From contig NZ_JACOPG010000003.1 of NCBI RefSeq assembly GCF_014287435.1, forward strand, positions 372,001 to 436,000: a DNA stretch of 64,000 nt, written 5' to 3'. Positions within the stretch are counted from its first letter, which is position 1. The number at the start of each line of letters is the position of its first letter. Both the position numbers and the translations under genes were made by a program. Below the pieces are notes generated by a model. It ran no database searches. It saw only the letters and a program-made list of their open reading frames with translations, and was not told the origin of the DNA. Source of the stretch: Roseburia lenta (GTDB lineage: Bacteria; Bacillota; Clostridia; Lachnospirales; Lachnospiraceae). Of the stretch, positions 1 through 9,064 are shown piece after piece.

Positions 1-2
1 AG

Positions 3-1826
3 GATTGGGATCGAGAAGCCGTCTTAAAGAAGATGATGGACAAGATCATCCATCGTGGACCGGATCAGGAGGGCATGTATGTCAATGATCAGGTGGCGCT
101 GGGCTTTCGCCGGTTGAGTATCATTGATCTGGATCACGGTATGCAGCCGATGTTTAATGAGACAGGGGATGTCGTTATCGTATTTAATGGCGAGATCTAC
201 AATCATCTGGAATTGCGTGAGGATCTGATTGCCAAGGGGCATGTCTTTGCTAACAATGCAGACACAGAGAGCCTGATCCACGGCTATGAGGAGTACGGTG
301 TAGACCTGCTTTCTAAGGTGCGTGGCATGTTCGCTTTTGTGATCTATGATATGAAAAAGGATCTGGTATTTGCCGCTAGGGATTTCTTCGGCATCAAGCC
401 GTTTTATTATACACAGCAGGATGGAAATCTGGTATTTTCATCTGAAATCAAGAGTATTCTGGCATACCCAAACATCAAGCGCGAGGTCAATGAGGCAGCC
501 TTAGAGCAGTATATGTCTTTCCAGTATTCCGTATTGCCGGAGACCTTCTTCAAGGGGATCTTTAAGTTGCCGGCAGGACATTATATGCTCATGCAAAACG
601 GTGAGATCGAGATCCATCAGTATTACGATCCGCTCATGCAGCCGGCAAAAGAACCGGAGTCTCTGGAAAAGACAGTAAACGAGATCGAGGAGATCGTACA
701 CGAGTCTACTATGGCGCATATGATTGCAGACGTAGAGGTCGGCGCTTCGCTTTCCAGTGGTGTGGATTCCTCTTATCTGGTGGCTGAGTTCCCGGGAGAA
801 AAGACCTATACCGTTGGATTTTTGGATAAAGAGAGCAAGTACAACGAGATCCGTTACGCAGAGAGCCTGACGGCAGAACTCGGCAAAAAGAACATCAATA
901 AGACCATCAGTGCGGATGAGTATTTTGACAGCATTCCAAAGGTTATGTATTACATGGATGAGCCTTTGGCAGATCCGTCCTGTATCGCACTTTATTTTGT
1001 AGATGAACTGGCAGCAAAGGACATCAAGGTTGTCTTGTCCGGTGAGGGCGCAGACGAATTTTTCGGAGGCTACAATATCTATCATGAGCCTTTGTCTTTG
1101 GCTGGTTATCAGAAACTGCCATTGGGACTCCGCAAGGGCTTGGCATCCATTGTCAAGAAACTGCCTAATTTCAAGGGCAAGAACTTTATCATTCGTGGAA
1201 GCAAGAGCGTGGAAGAACGCTTTATCGGCAATGCCAATCTTTTCTCTGTGGAGGAGCGTGAGGAGATCTTACAGACCAAACTGACCCATGTGACACCACA
1301 GGAGTTGACGGCACCTTACTATGAAAAGTGCAAGGGCTTGAATGACATTGCAAAGATGCAGTATATTGATATGAACTTCTGGCTGCAGGGGGACATCCTT
1401 CTGAAAGCGGACAAGATGAGTATGGCACATTCTTTGGAGGCACGTGTTCCGTATCTTGACATCAGGGTATTTGAATACATAAAGAATCTGCCGATCGATT
1501 ATCGTGTGACAGATGAGGCAACCAAGAGAGCCTTTCGTATTGCGGCAAAACGCCATTTGCCGGAGTCGACGGCAAATAAAAAGAAACTGGGATTCCCGGT
1601 TCCGATCCGTGTGTGGTTGAGAGAACCGAAGTATCTGCACAGGGTTGAGGAGGCATTTTCTTCGGATGTAGCGGCACAGTATTTCGATCAGACCCTTTTG
1701 ACGAAACTGCTGGCTGACCACAGAGATGGCAAGGCTGATAACAGCCGCAAGATCTGGGCAATCTATGTATTCTTAGTATGGCACAAGATCTATATTGAGT
1801 CTGATGAGGTAGACATTCCGGCATAG
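3..1826 (+). CDS. asnB: Asparagine synthase (glutamine-hydrolysing), 5' end outside window
   Basis: Makes asparagine from aspartate, ATP and glutamine in the cytoplasm. The reading frame is open to the left edge, and residues before the first visible ATG (33) already fit the family (DWDREAVLKKMMDK), so the true start and catalytic Cys2 are upstream of the window. The N-terminal glutaminase half shows RRLSIIDL, FNGEIYNH and AARDFFGIKPFYY. The C-terminal synthetase half has the PP-loop SLSSGVDSSYL and LSGEGADEFFGGY. The visible 607 codons agree with the usual length of about 620. The gene ends in a strong terminator shared with convergent hflX. Identity is secure; only the start is missing. Confidence 0.95.
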   Translation, partial: DWDREAVLKKMMDKIIHRGPDQEGMYVNDQVALGFRRLSIIDLDHGMQPMFNETGDVVIVFNGEIYNHLELREDLIAKGHVFANNADTESLIHGYEEYGVDLLSKVRGMFAFVIYDMKKDLVFAARDFFGIKPFYYTQQDGNLVFSSEIKSILAYPNIKREVNEAALEQYMSFQYSVLPETFFKGIFKLPAGHYMLMQNGEIEIHQYYDPLMQPAKEPESLEKTVNEIEEIVHESTMAHMIADVEVGASLSSGVDSSYLVAEFPGEKTYTVGFLDKESKYNEIRYAESLTAELGKKNINKTISADEYFDSIPKVMYYMDEPLADPSCIALYFVDELAAKDIKVVLSGEGADEFFGGYNIYHEPLSLAGYQKLPLGLRKGLASIVKKLPNFKGKNFIIRGSKSVEERFIGNANLFSVEEREEILQTKLTHVTPQELTAPYYEKCKGLNDIAKMQYIDMNFWLQGDILLKADKMSMAHSLEARVPYLDIRVFEYIKNLPIDYRVTDEATKRAFRIAAKRHLPESTANKKKLGFPVPIRVWLREPKYLHRVEEAFSSDVAAQYFDQTLLTKLLADHRDGKADNSRKIWAIYVFLVWHKIYIESDEVDIPA

Positions 1827-1836
1827 GATGAAAATA

Positions 1837-1889
1837 AAAGACCCGACATTCTGCTAAGCGTTATGGCGCTGACAGGTTGTCGGGTCTTT
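1837..1889. terminator. Bidirectional terminator between asnB and hflX
   Basis: A 12-bp perfect stem (1837-1848 with 1878-1889) has A/T-rich flanks on both sides. It can therefore end asnB transcription rightwards and hflX transcription leftwards. The loop of about 29 nt is long for an intrinsic terminator. Confidence 0.75.
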
Positions 1890-1912
1890 GTTTGTATGAC
1901 AGAAAATGCTGC

Positions 1913-3232
1913 TTATCCGATGCGGTAGGACGCGACCTCCTGCATAAGGGCATGATCTTTGGCGGATGGTGTGAAGGTGACCTGCATATAAGTGCCGTCA
2001 TTTTGGTATTCCGTCTTGGCGACTTCGCCGGCTTCCGAGATTCTGTGCACAAGCGAACCCTGGCTGTAAGGGATCAAAAGTTCCATGGTCACAGGCTTGC
2101 CAAAGAGGTTGGATAAGATCAAGTCGGCAAGGGCATCCATGCCAAGGTCTGCACCGGCTGCCATATGGATATGGTTTCCGGTAACGATCGGAAGATCATG
2201 AGCAAACTGAGGCAGGCGGTCTGCCTTGTTGTAGGCGATGATCATAGGAATATCGCCGGCACCCAGATCATTTAAGGTATCCTGGGTCACGCGCATATGC
2301 TCGCGGTAGTAAGGATCTGATACATCCACCACCTGCAGCAAAAGATCTGCACCGATCGCCTCCTCCAAGGTGGAGCGGAAGGCATCGATCAGATGATGGG
2401 GAAGTTTATCAATAAATCCCACGGTATCGGATAGGTAAAAGGCAGGCTTGCCGGGAATGGTGATCTTGCGCACCGTAGTATCCAAGGTGGCAAAGAGCAT
2501 ATCTTCCTGCAAGACTTTTTTGTGGGAGATGTCTGTGATCTCATCATTGCCGTAGTGCGACAGCATGGCGTTTAAAATGGTGGATTTGCCTGCATTGGTG
2601 TATCCGACCAGAGCCACGGATGGGGTCTGGGAAGCGTTGCGGCTCTTGCGCTGGGTCACCCTTTGCTTTTTGATCGTCTGGAGTTCTTTTTTACACTCAG
2701 TAATGCGGTGACTGATATGTCTGCGATCCAGTTCCAGTTTCTTCTCCCCGGCACCTTTGTTGGAGCGTGATCCACTGCCGCCGCCCTGCCTTGACATGGC
2801 GGTTCCCATACCGGATAAACGAGGCAGAAGATATTGGAGTCTTGCCAGTTCTACCTGTAATTTGGCTTCGCGGCTGCGCGCTCTGGACTGGAAGATCTCA
2901 AGGATGAGTGCTGTGCGATCCAAGATGGGAAGTCCGATCTCGAGGTTTAAGTTGCGTGCCTGCGATGGGGATAAGGCATTGTCAAAGATGATAAGGTCTG
3001 CATCCAAATTGGCAGCAGCCTCCTTGACCTCGTGTACCTTACCGGAACCGATGTAGAGCGCCTGGTGCGGGGCATCCAGGGATTGTGTGATGGTAAAGAC
3101 CGGCGCAATATCACAAGCCTGACAAAGACTTTCCAGTTCTTCTAAGTTGTGTTCAAAAGAAGATCCGTCATTTAATTGTAAGCCAACGAGAATGGCTCTA
3201 TCTTTTTCTTCGTTCATGTTTTGTGTTCTCAT
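1913..3232 (-). CDS. hflX: GTPase HflX
   Basis: Ribosome-associated GTPase of the OBG-HflX group; family members split or rescue stalled ribosomes, notably under heat stress. The N-terminal HflX domain covers about residues 15-200 (IGSGKVHEVKEA, NALSPSQARNL) and is followed by a basic glycine/serine segment. The G domain starts with P-loop GYTNAGKST at 210-218, then DTVGFIDKLP (G3) and NKAD (G4). Length of 439 aa is normal. Two starts are possible: ATG at 3232, or ATG at 3217 (MNEEK); neither has a strong ribosome site. A divergent promoter shared with the alaX-type gene lies just upstream. Confidence 0.93.
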   Translation of the reverse strand: MRTQNMNEEKDRAILVGLQLNDGSSFEHNLEELESLCQACDIAPVFTITQSLDAPHQALYIGSGKVHEVKEAAANLDADLIIFDNALSPSQARNLNLEIGLPILDRTALILEIFQSRARSREAKLQVELARLQYLLPRLSGMGTAMSRQGGGSGSRSNKGAGEKKLELDRRHISHRITECKKELQTIKKQRVTQRKSRNASQTPSVALVGYTNAGKSTILNAMLSHYGNDEITDISHKKVLQEDMLFATLDTTVRKITIPGKPAFYLSDTVGFIDKLPHHLIDAFRSTLEEAIGADLLLQVVDVSDPYYREHMRVTQDTLNDLGAGDIPMIIAYNKADRLPQFAHDLPIVTGNHIHMAAGADLGMDALADLILSNLFGKPVTMELLIPYSQGSLVHRISEAGEVAKTEYQNDGTYMQVTFTPSAKDHALMQEVASYRIG

Positions 3233-3250
3233 TTCTTTTTTGTGTCTTTT

Positions 3251-3283
3251 ATCATACCATAAATCCCATGCTTGTGCTATGAT
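3251..3283. promoter_or_regulatory. Divergent extended -10 promoters for hflX and alaX
   Basis: On the + strand TGC followed by TATGAT lies at 3275-3283, upstream of the gene at 3329. On the - strand TGG followed by TATGAT reads from 3259 down to 3251, upstream of hflX. Both are extended -10 motifs without a convincing -35. The assignment is by motif only. Confidence 0.45.
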
Positions 3284-3328
3284 AGGATATTATGTGGCGT
3301 AAAAGCCGGATATCTGTGAGGTGATCGA

Positions 3329-4519
3329 ATGGAAAAAACAAAATGTTTGTATGATAAATTCCCATATGAGACGGAGTTTGATGCCAATGTCCTTGCGGTA
3401 AAGGCATTGAAAGAGGCACAGGATCGTTACGAAGTGATTCTGGATCAGACCCTCTTTTTCCCGGAACAGGGGGGACAGACACCGGATCAGGGATGGTTGT
3501 CTGTTGGACACGGACTGCGCCCGGCTACTAGGTGTGAAGTCTTGGATGTGCAGATTCGGGACGGTGTGATCGTGCATGTCATAGAACAGAAGTTGGAGCC
3601 GGGAGATCAGGTGCATGGACAGATCGATTGGGATTATCGCTTTTCCAACATGCAGCAGCACACGGGAGAACATATTTTTTCCGGTATCGTGCATTCTACC
3701 TTTGGCTATGAAAATGTGGGATTTCATCTGAGTGATTCCGTGGTGACCATGGACTTTGACGGCGTCTTGTCCCCGGAGGATGTGACGGCGATCGAAACGC
3801 GGGTTAATCAGGTGATCGCGGATGATCTGGTCTTGGAGATCGCTTTCCCGACACCCCAGATGCTAGAGAGCATGGAATACCGCAGCAAAAAGGAATTGGA
3901 AGGTCAGGTGCGGATCGTTACGATCCCGGGAGTTGATGTCTGTGCCTGCTGTGCGCCGCATGTCAGACGTACCGGAGAGGTCGGCGGACTCAAGGTCATG
4001 CATGTGCAGAATTATAAGGGCGGTGTGCGGATCAGTATCTTATGTGGCTTTCGTGCGTTGGATGCTTTTCGGCAGAAGACAAAGACTGTGGATGAAATGA
4101 TGGGATTGCTCAGTTCATCGGAAGAAGAACTGAGAAGTCATATCAAGCGTTTACAGACAGAAAACCAGAATCTGGCGTATGCCCTCAGGCAGGCACAGGA
4201 GAAGATCCTGGCGCAGGAGGCAAAAGGTCTGGATGCGGATGCAGAGGATGTGGTCCTTTTTGCGGATGCCTGTGATAGTAAGGCAATGCGCAGCATCGTC
4301 AATGACATGGTAAAAGACCATGCGGGCTACTGTGCGATCTTTGCGGGCGGTGATGAGCAGGGATATCAGTTCATCGTGGGAAGCCGGACGAAAGACTGCA
4401 GGCAGGAAGCCGCGCATCTGCGGGAGACTTTCGATGCCAGAGGCGGTGGCGGAACGCAGATGATCCAGGGAAGTGTCCGGGCAGCCAAGGTACACTTGGC
4501 AGAAAACTGGATGGCTTAG
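3329..4519 (+). CDS. Alanyl-tRNA editing protein, AlaX-L type with DHHA1 domain
   Basis: Trans-editing hydrolase that clears Ser or Gly from mischarged tRNA-Ala. The N-terminal part matches the AlaRS editing fold: FFPEQGGQTPDQG near residues 43-55, zinc-binding HTGEH at 111-115 and the second pair Cys207/His211 in CACCAPH. A coiled segment follows (about 260-300), then a DHHA1-type C-terminus with RGGGGTQMIQG. There is no aminoacylation domain, so it is not AlaRS. At 396 aa it fits AlaX-L. The start has GAGGTGA about 6 nt upstream. It is followed by pepT with no obvious terminator. Confidence 0.88.
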   Translation: MEKTKCLYDKFPYETEFDANVLAVKALKEAQDRYEVILDQTLFFPEQGGQTPDQGWLSVGHGLRPATRCEVLDVQIRDGVIVHVIEQKLEPGDQVHGQIDWDYRFSNMQQHTGEHIFSGIVHSTFGYENVGFHLSDSVVTMDFDGVLSPEDVTAIETRVNQVIADDLVLEIAFPTPQMLESMEYRSKKELEGQVRIVTIPGVDVCACCAPHVRRTGEVGGLKVMHVQNYKGGVRISILCGFRALDAFRQKTKTVDEMMGLLSSSEEELRSHIKRLQTENQNLAYALRQAQEKILAQEAKGLDADAEDVVLFADACDSKAMRSIVNDMVKDHAGYCAIFAGGDEQGYQFIVGSRTKDCRQEAAHLRETFDARGGGGTQMIQGSVRAAKVHLAENWMA

Positions 4520-4577
4520 TTTTTTGATAGAAAAAATAGATAAAATCAGATAGCATAAACGAGTGGAGGATAAAAAG

Positions 4578-5792
4578 ATGAAAAGAGCCTATGAAAGATT
4601 GTTAGACTATGTCGTGGTATATACGACAAGTAACGAAAAGAGCCAGACTGTGCCGTCAGCAGAAAGAGAGTTTGATCTTGCGCACAAACTGGTGGCGGAG
4701 ATGAAGGAGATCGGCATTGCAGATGCCCATGTAGACGATAAGTGCTATGTCTATGGTACCCTTCCGGCGACCCAGGGCATGGAGGATAAGCCGGTGATCG
4801 GCTTTATTGCGCATATGGACACGGCACCGGATTTCTGCGGACAGGGAGTTAAGCCTGTCTTACATGAAAATTATGACGGTGGGGATGTCGTGCTTGGCAA
4901 GAGCGGCAGGACTTTGTCCGTCAAGGATTTCCCACATCTGAAAAATTATGTGGGCAGAACCCTCATCACGACCGATGGCACAACTTTACTTGGCGCAGAC
5001 GACAAGGCGGGCATTGCAGAAATTATGACGGCAATGGAGTGTATTGTGGCAGACAAGATCCCGCACGGCAAGATCTGTATCGGCTTTACCCCGGATGAGG
5101 AGATTGGCGAGGGGGCAGATGCCTTCGATGTGGCGCATTTTGGCGCGGACTATGCCTATACCCTGGATGGTGATCTGGAAGGCAACATTGAATATGAGAA
5201 CTTTAATGCTTCCGGTGCCAAGGTAACCGTGCATGGCAATAATGTGCATCCGGGCAGTGCGAAAGATATTATGGTCAATTCCCAGACTCTTGCCATGGAA
5301 TTTCACAGTATGCTTCCGAAGGAGGAGGTACCGGAAAAGACAAGCGGATACGAAGGTTTTTATCATCTGACCGATATGCAGGGAGATGTGGAAAAAACGG
5401 AACTTTTATATATCATTCGTGATCATGATCTGGATAAATTTCACGCCAAGGAAGAAAATATGCGCCGTATTGCCAGAAAATTAAATGAAAAATACGGACA
5501 GGGAACAGTGGAACTGGAGATTAAGGAGTCTTATCGGAACATGCGCAGCCAGATCGAAGGATGTATGGAGATCATTGACTGGGCAAAGGAGGCCACCAGA
5601 ATGGCTGGTCTGACACCAAAGACGGTTGCCATCCGCGGAGGCACAGACGGCGCCAGACTTTCCTTTATGGGCTTGCCATGTCCGAATCTGGGTACCGGCG
5701 GTTATGGATTTCACGGTCCTTATGAACACATTACCGTTGAGGGGATGGATGTCTGCACAGATATTGTATGCAATATCGTAAAAAGTGTATAA
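4578..5792 (+). CDS. pepT: Peptidase T (tripeptide aminopeptidase)
   Basis: M20-family zinc aminopeptidase that removes the N-terminal residue of tripeptides in the cytoplasm. Metal and catalytic motifs seen are GFIAHMDTAPDF, LLGADDKAGIAEI, TPDEEIGEGAD (general-base Glu) and, near the C-terminus, GGTDGARLSFMGLPCPNLGTGG. At 404 aa it is close to E. coli PepT (408). The frame can also open at GTG 4563, but GGAGG at 4565-4569 is the ribosome site for ATG 4578, giving MKRAYERLL as in homologues. Its position just before an oligopeptide importer fits peptide use. Confidence 0.95.
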   Translation: MKRAYERLLDYVVVYTTSNEKSQTVPSAEREFDLAHKLVAEMKEIGIADAHVDDKCYVYGTLPATQGMEDKPVIGFIAHMDTAPDFCGQGVKPVLHENYDGGDVVLGKSGRTLSVKDFPHLKNYVGRTLITTDGTTLLGADDKAGIAEIMTAMECIVADKIPHGKICIGFTPDEEIGEGADAFDVAHFGADYAYTLDGDLEGNIEYENFNASGAKVTVHGNNVHPGSAKDIMVNSQTLAMEFHSMLPKEEVPEKTSGYEGFYHLTDMQGDVEKTELLYIIRDHDLDKFHAKEENMRRIARKLNEKYGQGTVELEIKESYRNMRSQIEGCMEIIDWAKEATRMAGLTPKTVAIRGGTDGARLSFMGLPCPNLGTGGYGFHGPYEHITVEGMDVCTDIVCNIVKSV

Positions 5793-5863
5793 ATATACCA
5801 TTTAATAAGAAGAAACTGGTAATAAATGAATAGATATACAGTTTGTGAATATTATGGAAATCC

Positions 5864-5884
5864 TGCGGGGCAAAAAGCCCCGCA
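5864..5884. repeat. GC-rich palindrome after pepT
   Basis: A perfect 8-bp stem (TGCGGGGC with GCCCCGCA) encloses a five-A loop. No T-run follows on either strand, so it is not a typical intrinsic terminator. It may be a 3'-end processing or stability hairpin for pepT mRNA. Confidence 0.5.
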
Positions 5885-5945
5885 AACGCCGTAAATACGC
5901 GAAAAAACAAATATGTTGAAAATGTGAAAGCATGAAAATTTGGTG

Positions 5946-5974
5946 TAGACTTTAGCACAACACTGTGCTATAAT
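5946..5974 (+). promoter_or_regulatory. Promoter of the opp operon
   Basis: -35 TAGACT (5946-5951), 17-bp spacer, perfect -10 TATAAT (5969-5974). It lies about 95 bp upstream of oppB and before an attenuator-like hairpin. Confidence 0.7.
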
Positions 5975-5985
5975 AACCCTCGATT

Positions 5986-6030
5986 GAACGCAATGGGGCG
6001 GAAGCGAAACGCTGTTTTTGCGTTCTTTTT
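5986..6030 (+). terminator. Attenuator-like intrinsic terminator in the opp leader
   Basis: An 8-bp outer stem (5986-5993 with 6018-6025), an inner AGCG/CGCT hairpin and five T's directly after form a Rho-independent terminator. It lies between the opp promoter and oppB, about 12 bp after the predicted transcription start. That position suggests conditional read-through. Confidence 0.65.
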
Positions 6031-6069
6031 AGGTATTAAGATTTACCTTGGAAGGAGAATATTAACAAG

Positions 6070-6987
6070 ATGTTAAAGTACATTGTAAAGAGAATAGCGC
6101 TTGCAATTGTAACGATCTGGGCAGTAGCCACACTTACTTTCTTCCTGATGAACATGGTTCCTGGTGGACCATTCCTTTCAGAGAAAGCGATCAGCCCGCA
6201 GGCAACCGCAGCGCTTGAGGCAAAATATGGCTTGGACAAGCCATTAGGTGAGCAGTATGTCACTTATATTTCAGGGGTAGCTCACGGAGATTTTGGTGAC
6301 AGTTTAAAACAGAGAGGGCGTACCGTCGCAGGTATCATTCAGGCGAAGTTCCCGGTATCTGCAAAGATTGGTGGGATTTCTGTATTGGTTTCCCTGATAC
6401 TTGGGGTACTGCTTGGAAGTATCGCTGCTTTGAAGCGTGGCAAGTTCCTCGATAGTCTGATCAGCGTCATATCGACCATGGGTATTGCGGTGCCGAGTTT
6501 CGTTATCTGTACCGTGCTGATGTATTTCTTTGGTGTGAAGTTCAAGATACTTCCTACCATGGGACTTTCTTCATGGCAGAACTACATTATGCCGGTCGCA
6601 GCATTGGCATTTTACCCGACAGCATATATCATGAGACTGATGCGTTCTTCTATGCTTGATGTATTAGGACAGGATTACATGCGTACAGCAAAGGCAAAGG
6701 GTCTTTCCGGTAAAGTACAGTTGTTTAAGCATGCACTTCGTAATGCTATCTTACCGGTAGTTACCTATGTAGGACCTATGCTTGCTTACACAGTAACCGG
6801 TAGTTTCGTAGTTGAGAAGATCTTCACGATCCCGGGACTGGGCGGCGAATTTATCGGAGCCATTCAGGGACGTGACTATACACTGATCATGGGAACAACA
6901 ATCTTCCTTGCAACCCTTATCATTGTCATGAATGTGGTTGTAGATATCGTGTATAAATTGATCGACCCACGTATTACACTCAAGTAA
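6070..6987 (+). CDS. oppB: Oligopeptide ABC transporter permease OppB
   Basis: First of two membrane subunits of a peptide importer. The protein has the family start MLKYIVKRIALAI, an N-terminal transmembrane helix, an extracellular segment and five further helices. The cytoplasmic EAA loop is seen as DYMRTAKAKGLSGKVQLFKHALRNA. The C-terminus ends IDPRITLK, typical of OppB/DppB. At 305 aa it is full length. GGAAGGAGA lies about 10 nt upstream. It is followed by oppC after 11 nt. Confidence 0.94.
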   Translation: MLKYIVKRIALAIVTIWAVATLTFFLMNMVPGGPFLSEKAISPQATAALEAKYGLDKPLGEQYVTYISGVAHGDFGDSLKQRGRTVAGIIQAKFPVSAKIGGISVLVSLILGVLLGSIAALKRGKFLDSLISVISTMGIAVPSFVICTVLMYFFGVKFKILPTMGLSSWQNYIMPVAALAFYPTAYIMRLMRSSMLDVLGQDYMRTAKAKGLSGKVQLFKHALRNAILPVVTYVGPMLAYTVTGSFVVEKIFTIPGLGGEFIGAIQGRDYTLIMGTTIFLATLIIVMNVVVDIVYKLIDPRITLK

Positions 6988-6998
6988 GGAGAAATGAG

Positions 6999-8045
6999 AT
7001 GAAGAAGAATCCATTAAGTTTTCAGTTAGATTTGAATCCTGATGATTTTCTCCCTGCATCTGAGGAGGAAAAACAGAGTCAGGTCATCATGCGGGAAAGC
7101 GTTAGTTTCTGGAAAGACGGTTTCCGCAGATTGAGAAAGAACAAAGTGGCAATGGTATCTATCGTTGTTATCATTTTGGTCATGATTTTCTCATTTATTG
7201 TTCCATCGTTCTATCCATATACATACGATGAGCAGATCAAGGGTGCCAACAACCTTGCACCGTTTACATATTCCGCAGACGAGCAGGCAAGAATCGATGC
7301 CGGGGAATCCGTATTCCCACATGTCTTCGGTACAGATAAGATGGGACGTGACTACGCCATCCGTGTTATGATGGGTAGCCGTATCTCACTTCTGGTAGGT
7401 TTGATCGCTACAGCGATCATCCTGGTGATCGGATCTATTTACGGATCTATCGCAGCCTTCTTTGGCGGCTGGGTCGATCTGATCATGATGAGAATCGTAG
7501 ATATCATATATACGGTTCCTGACGTGCTTTTGATCGTACTTTTATCTTTCGCTTTGAAAGATCCACTGAACAATCTGGCAAATGCACCTGGATTTAAGTG
7601 GGTACAGACAGTCGGAACCAACCTGATCAGTATTTTCATCGTATTCGCACTTTTGTACTGGGTAGGTATGGCACGTATGGTACGAAGCCAAATCCTCATG
7701 TTAAAGGAAAGCGAGTATGTTACCGCAGCCCGTGCACTTGGTGTCAGCAATGGTAAGATCATCAAGAACCATCTGCTTACCAACTGTATCGGTACATTGA
7801 TCGTTACAACAACCTTGCAGATCCCATCCTCTATTTTTACAGAGTCTTTCCTGAGTTTCTTGGGAATGGGTGTTGCAGTTCCGCTTCCTTCACTGGGAAG
7901 TTTGGCAAGTGATGCAATCAATGGTATCGGAACTTATCCATACCTTTTGTTCATCCCTGCTGTTGCGATCAGTTTGATCATTTTGAGTTTTAACCTGTTA
8001 GGTGATGGACTTCGCGATGCATTCGATCCGAAGTTAAAGAATTAG
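6999..8045 (+). CDS. oppC: Oligopeptide ABC transporter permease OppC
   Basis: Second membrane subunit of the importer. A cytoplasmic N-terminal tail of about 45 residues precedes the first helix, as in the OppC/DppC family. FGTDKMGRDYAIRVMMGSR is the conserved segment after the first extracellular loop, and the EAA loop is seen as EYVTAARALGVSNGKIIKNH. The C-terminus is GDGLRDAFDPKLKN. Length of 348 aa is normal. AAGGAGA lies upstream, with 14 nt to oppD. Confidence 0.94.
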   Translation: MKKNPLSFQLDLNPDDFLPASEEEKQSQVIMRESVSFWKDGFRRLRKNKVAMVSIVVIILVMIFSFIVPSFYPYTYDEQIKGANNLAPFTYSADEQARIDAGESVFPHVFGTDKMGRDYAIRVMMGSRISLLVGLIATAIILVIGSIYGSIAAFFGGWVDLIMMRIVDIIYTVPDVLLIVLLSFALKDPLNNLANAPGFKWVQTVGTNLISIFIVFALLYWVGMARMVRSQILMLKESEYVTAARALGVSNGKIIKNHLLTNCIGTLIVTTTLQIPSSIFTESFLSFLGMGVAVPLPSLGSLASDAINGIGTYPYLLFIPAVAISLIILSFNLLGDGLRDAFDPKLKN

Positions 8046-8059
8046 AAAGGGGACGCGTC

Positions 8060-9064
8060 ATGGCAGAAGAATACTTAGTAGATATAAAGAACGAGCGTCT
8101 TTCCTTCTTTACTCCGGCAGGAGAGGTTAAAGCGCTTAACGATGTATCCATTCATTTAAAAGAGGGAGAAGTCCTTGGTATCGTTGGAGAGTCAGGTTCC
8201 GGTAAATCCGTTACGGCATATTCTCTGATGGGACTGACGGCTCATCCTGGTAAATTGATAGGTGGTACATTACAGTTTAACGGTCACGAGATTGAGGAAA
8301 TGGGTGAAAAAGAGATGCGCAAGATCCGCGGTAAAGAAATCTCTATCATTTTCCAGGATCCAATGACCAGTTTGAATCCGGTTTACACCATCGGTAATCA
8401 GATCACGGAGGTTATCCGTCTGCATACCGACAAAGATAAAAAACAGGCATATGCCCGTGCAAAAGAATTGCTGGAACTCGTTGGTATCAACGAGCCGGAA
8501 AAGAGATTAAAGCAGTATCCGCATGAGTTGTCCGGTGGTATGAGACAGCGTGTTATGATCGCTATCGCACTTGCCTGCGAACCAAAGTTATTGATCGCAG
8601 ATGAGCCTACAACCGCATTGGACGTTACCATTCAGGCACAGATCCTGGAACTGATGATGGAACTCAAGGACAAACTCGGCATGGCGATCATCATGATCAC
8701 ACATGATCTGGGTGTTGTTGCTTCCATGTGTGACCGCATTGCGGTTATGTATGCAGGAAGAATCGTCGAGTATGGTACGACAGATGATATTTTCTATCGT
8801 CCACACCATATGTATACCAAGGGATTGATCCGTTCTATCCCTAGACTGGATACCAAGGAACATGAGAGACTGGTTCCGATCGAAGGAACTCCAGTGGATC
8901 TTTTGAACCCTCCGGCAGGTTGTCCTTTTGCACCTCGTTGCGAAGCATGTATGAAGATATGCCTGCGCGAGATGCCACCGGTAACCCAGTTTGATGATGT
9001 TCACTATACACAATGTTGGCTCAATCAGAAAGAAGCCATGGAGAAGGGAGAAGCAAATGAGTGA
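8060..9064 (+). CDS. oppD: Oligopeptide ABC transporter ATPase OppD
   Basis: One of two ATPases that drive peptide import. It has Walker A GESGSGKS, signature LSGGMRQRV, Walker B LLIADEPTTALDVT and the switch His in ITHDLGVV. The C-terminal oligopeptide/dipeptide domain carries CPFAPRCEACMKIC, whose cysteines resemble the Fe-S or metal cluster of this family. Length of 334 aa is typical. It overlaps oppF by 8 nt, which indicates translational coupling. Confidence 0.95.
   Translation: MAEEYLVDIKNERLSFFTPAGEVKALNDVSIHLKEGEVLGIVGESGSGKSVTAYSLMGLTAHPGKLIGGTLQFNGHEIEEMGEKEMRKIRGKEISIIFQDPMTSLNPVYTIGNQITEVIRLHTDKDKKQAYARAKELLELVGINEPEKRLKQYPHELSGGMRQRVMIAIALACEPKLLIADEPTTALDVTIQAQILELMMELKDKLGMAIIMITHDLGVVASMCDRIAVMYAGRIVEYGTTDDIFYRPHHMYTKGLIRSIPRLDTKEHERLVPIEGTPVDLLNPPAGCPFAPRCEACMKICLREMPPVTQFDDVHYTQCWLNQKEAMEKGEANE

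Noticed and set aside
501..1085. Long minus-strand frame inside asnB
   Set aside because: It lies wholly antisense to a clear asparagine synthase and has no family features.
5864..5884. Palindrome after pepT as intrinsic terminator
   Set aside because: No T-run on either side; kept only as a palindrome.
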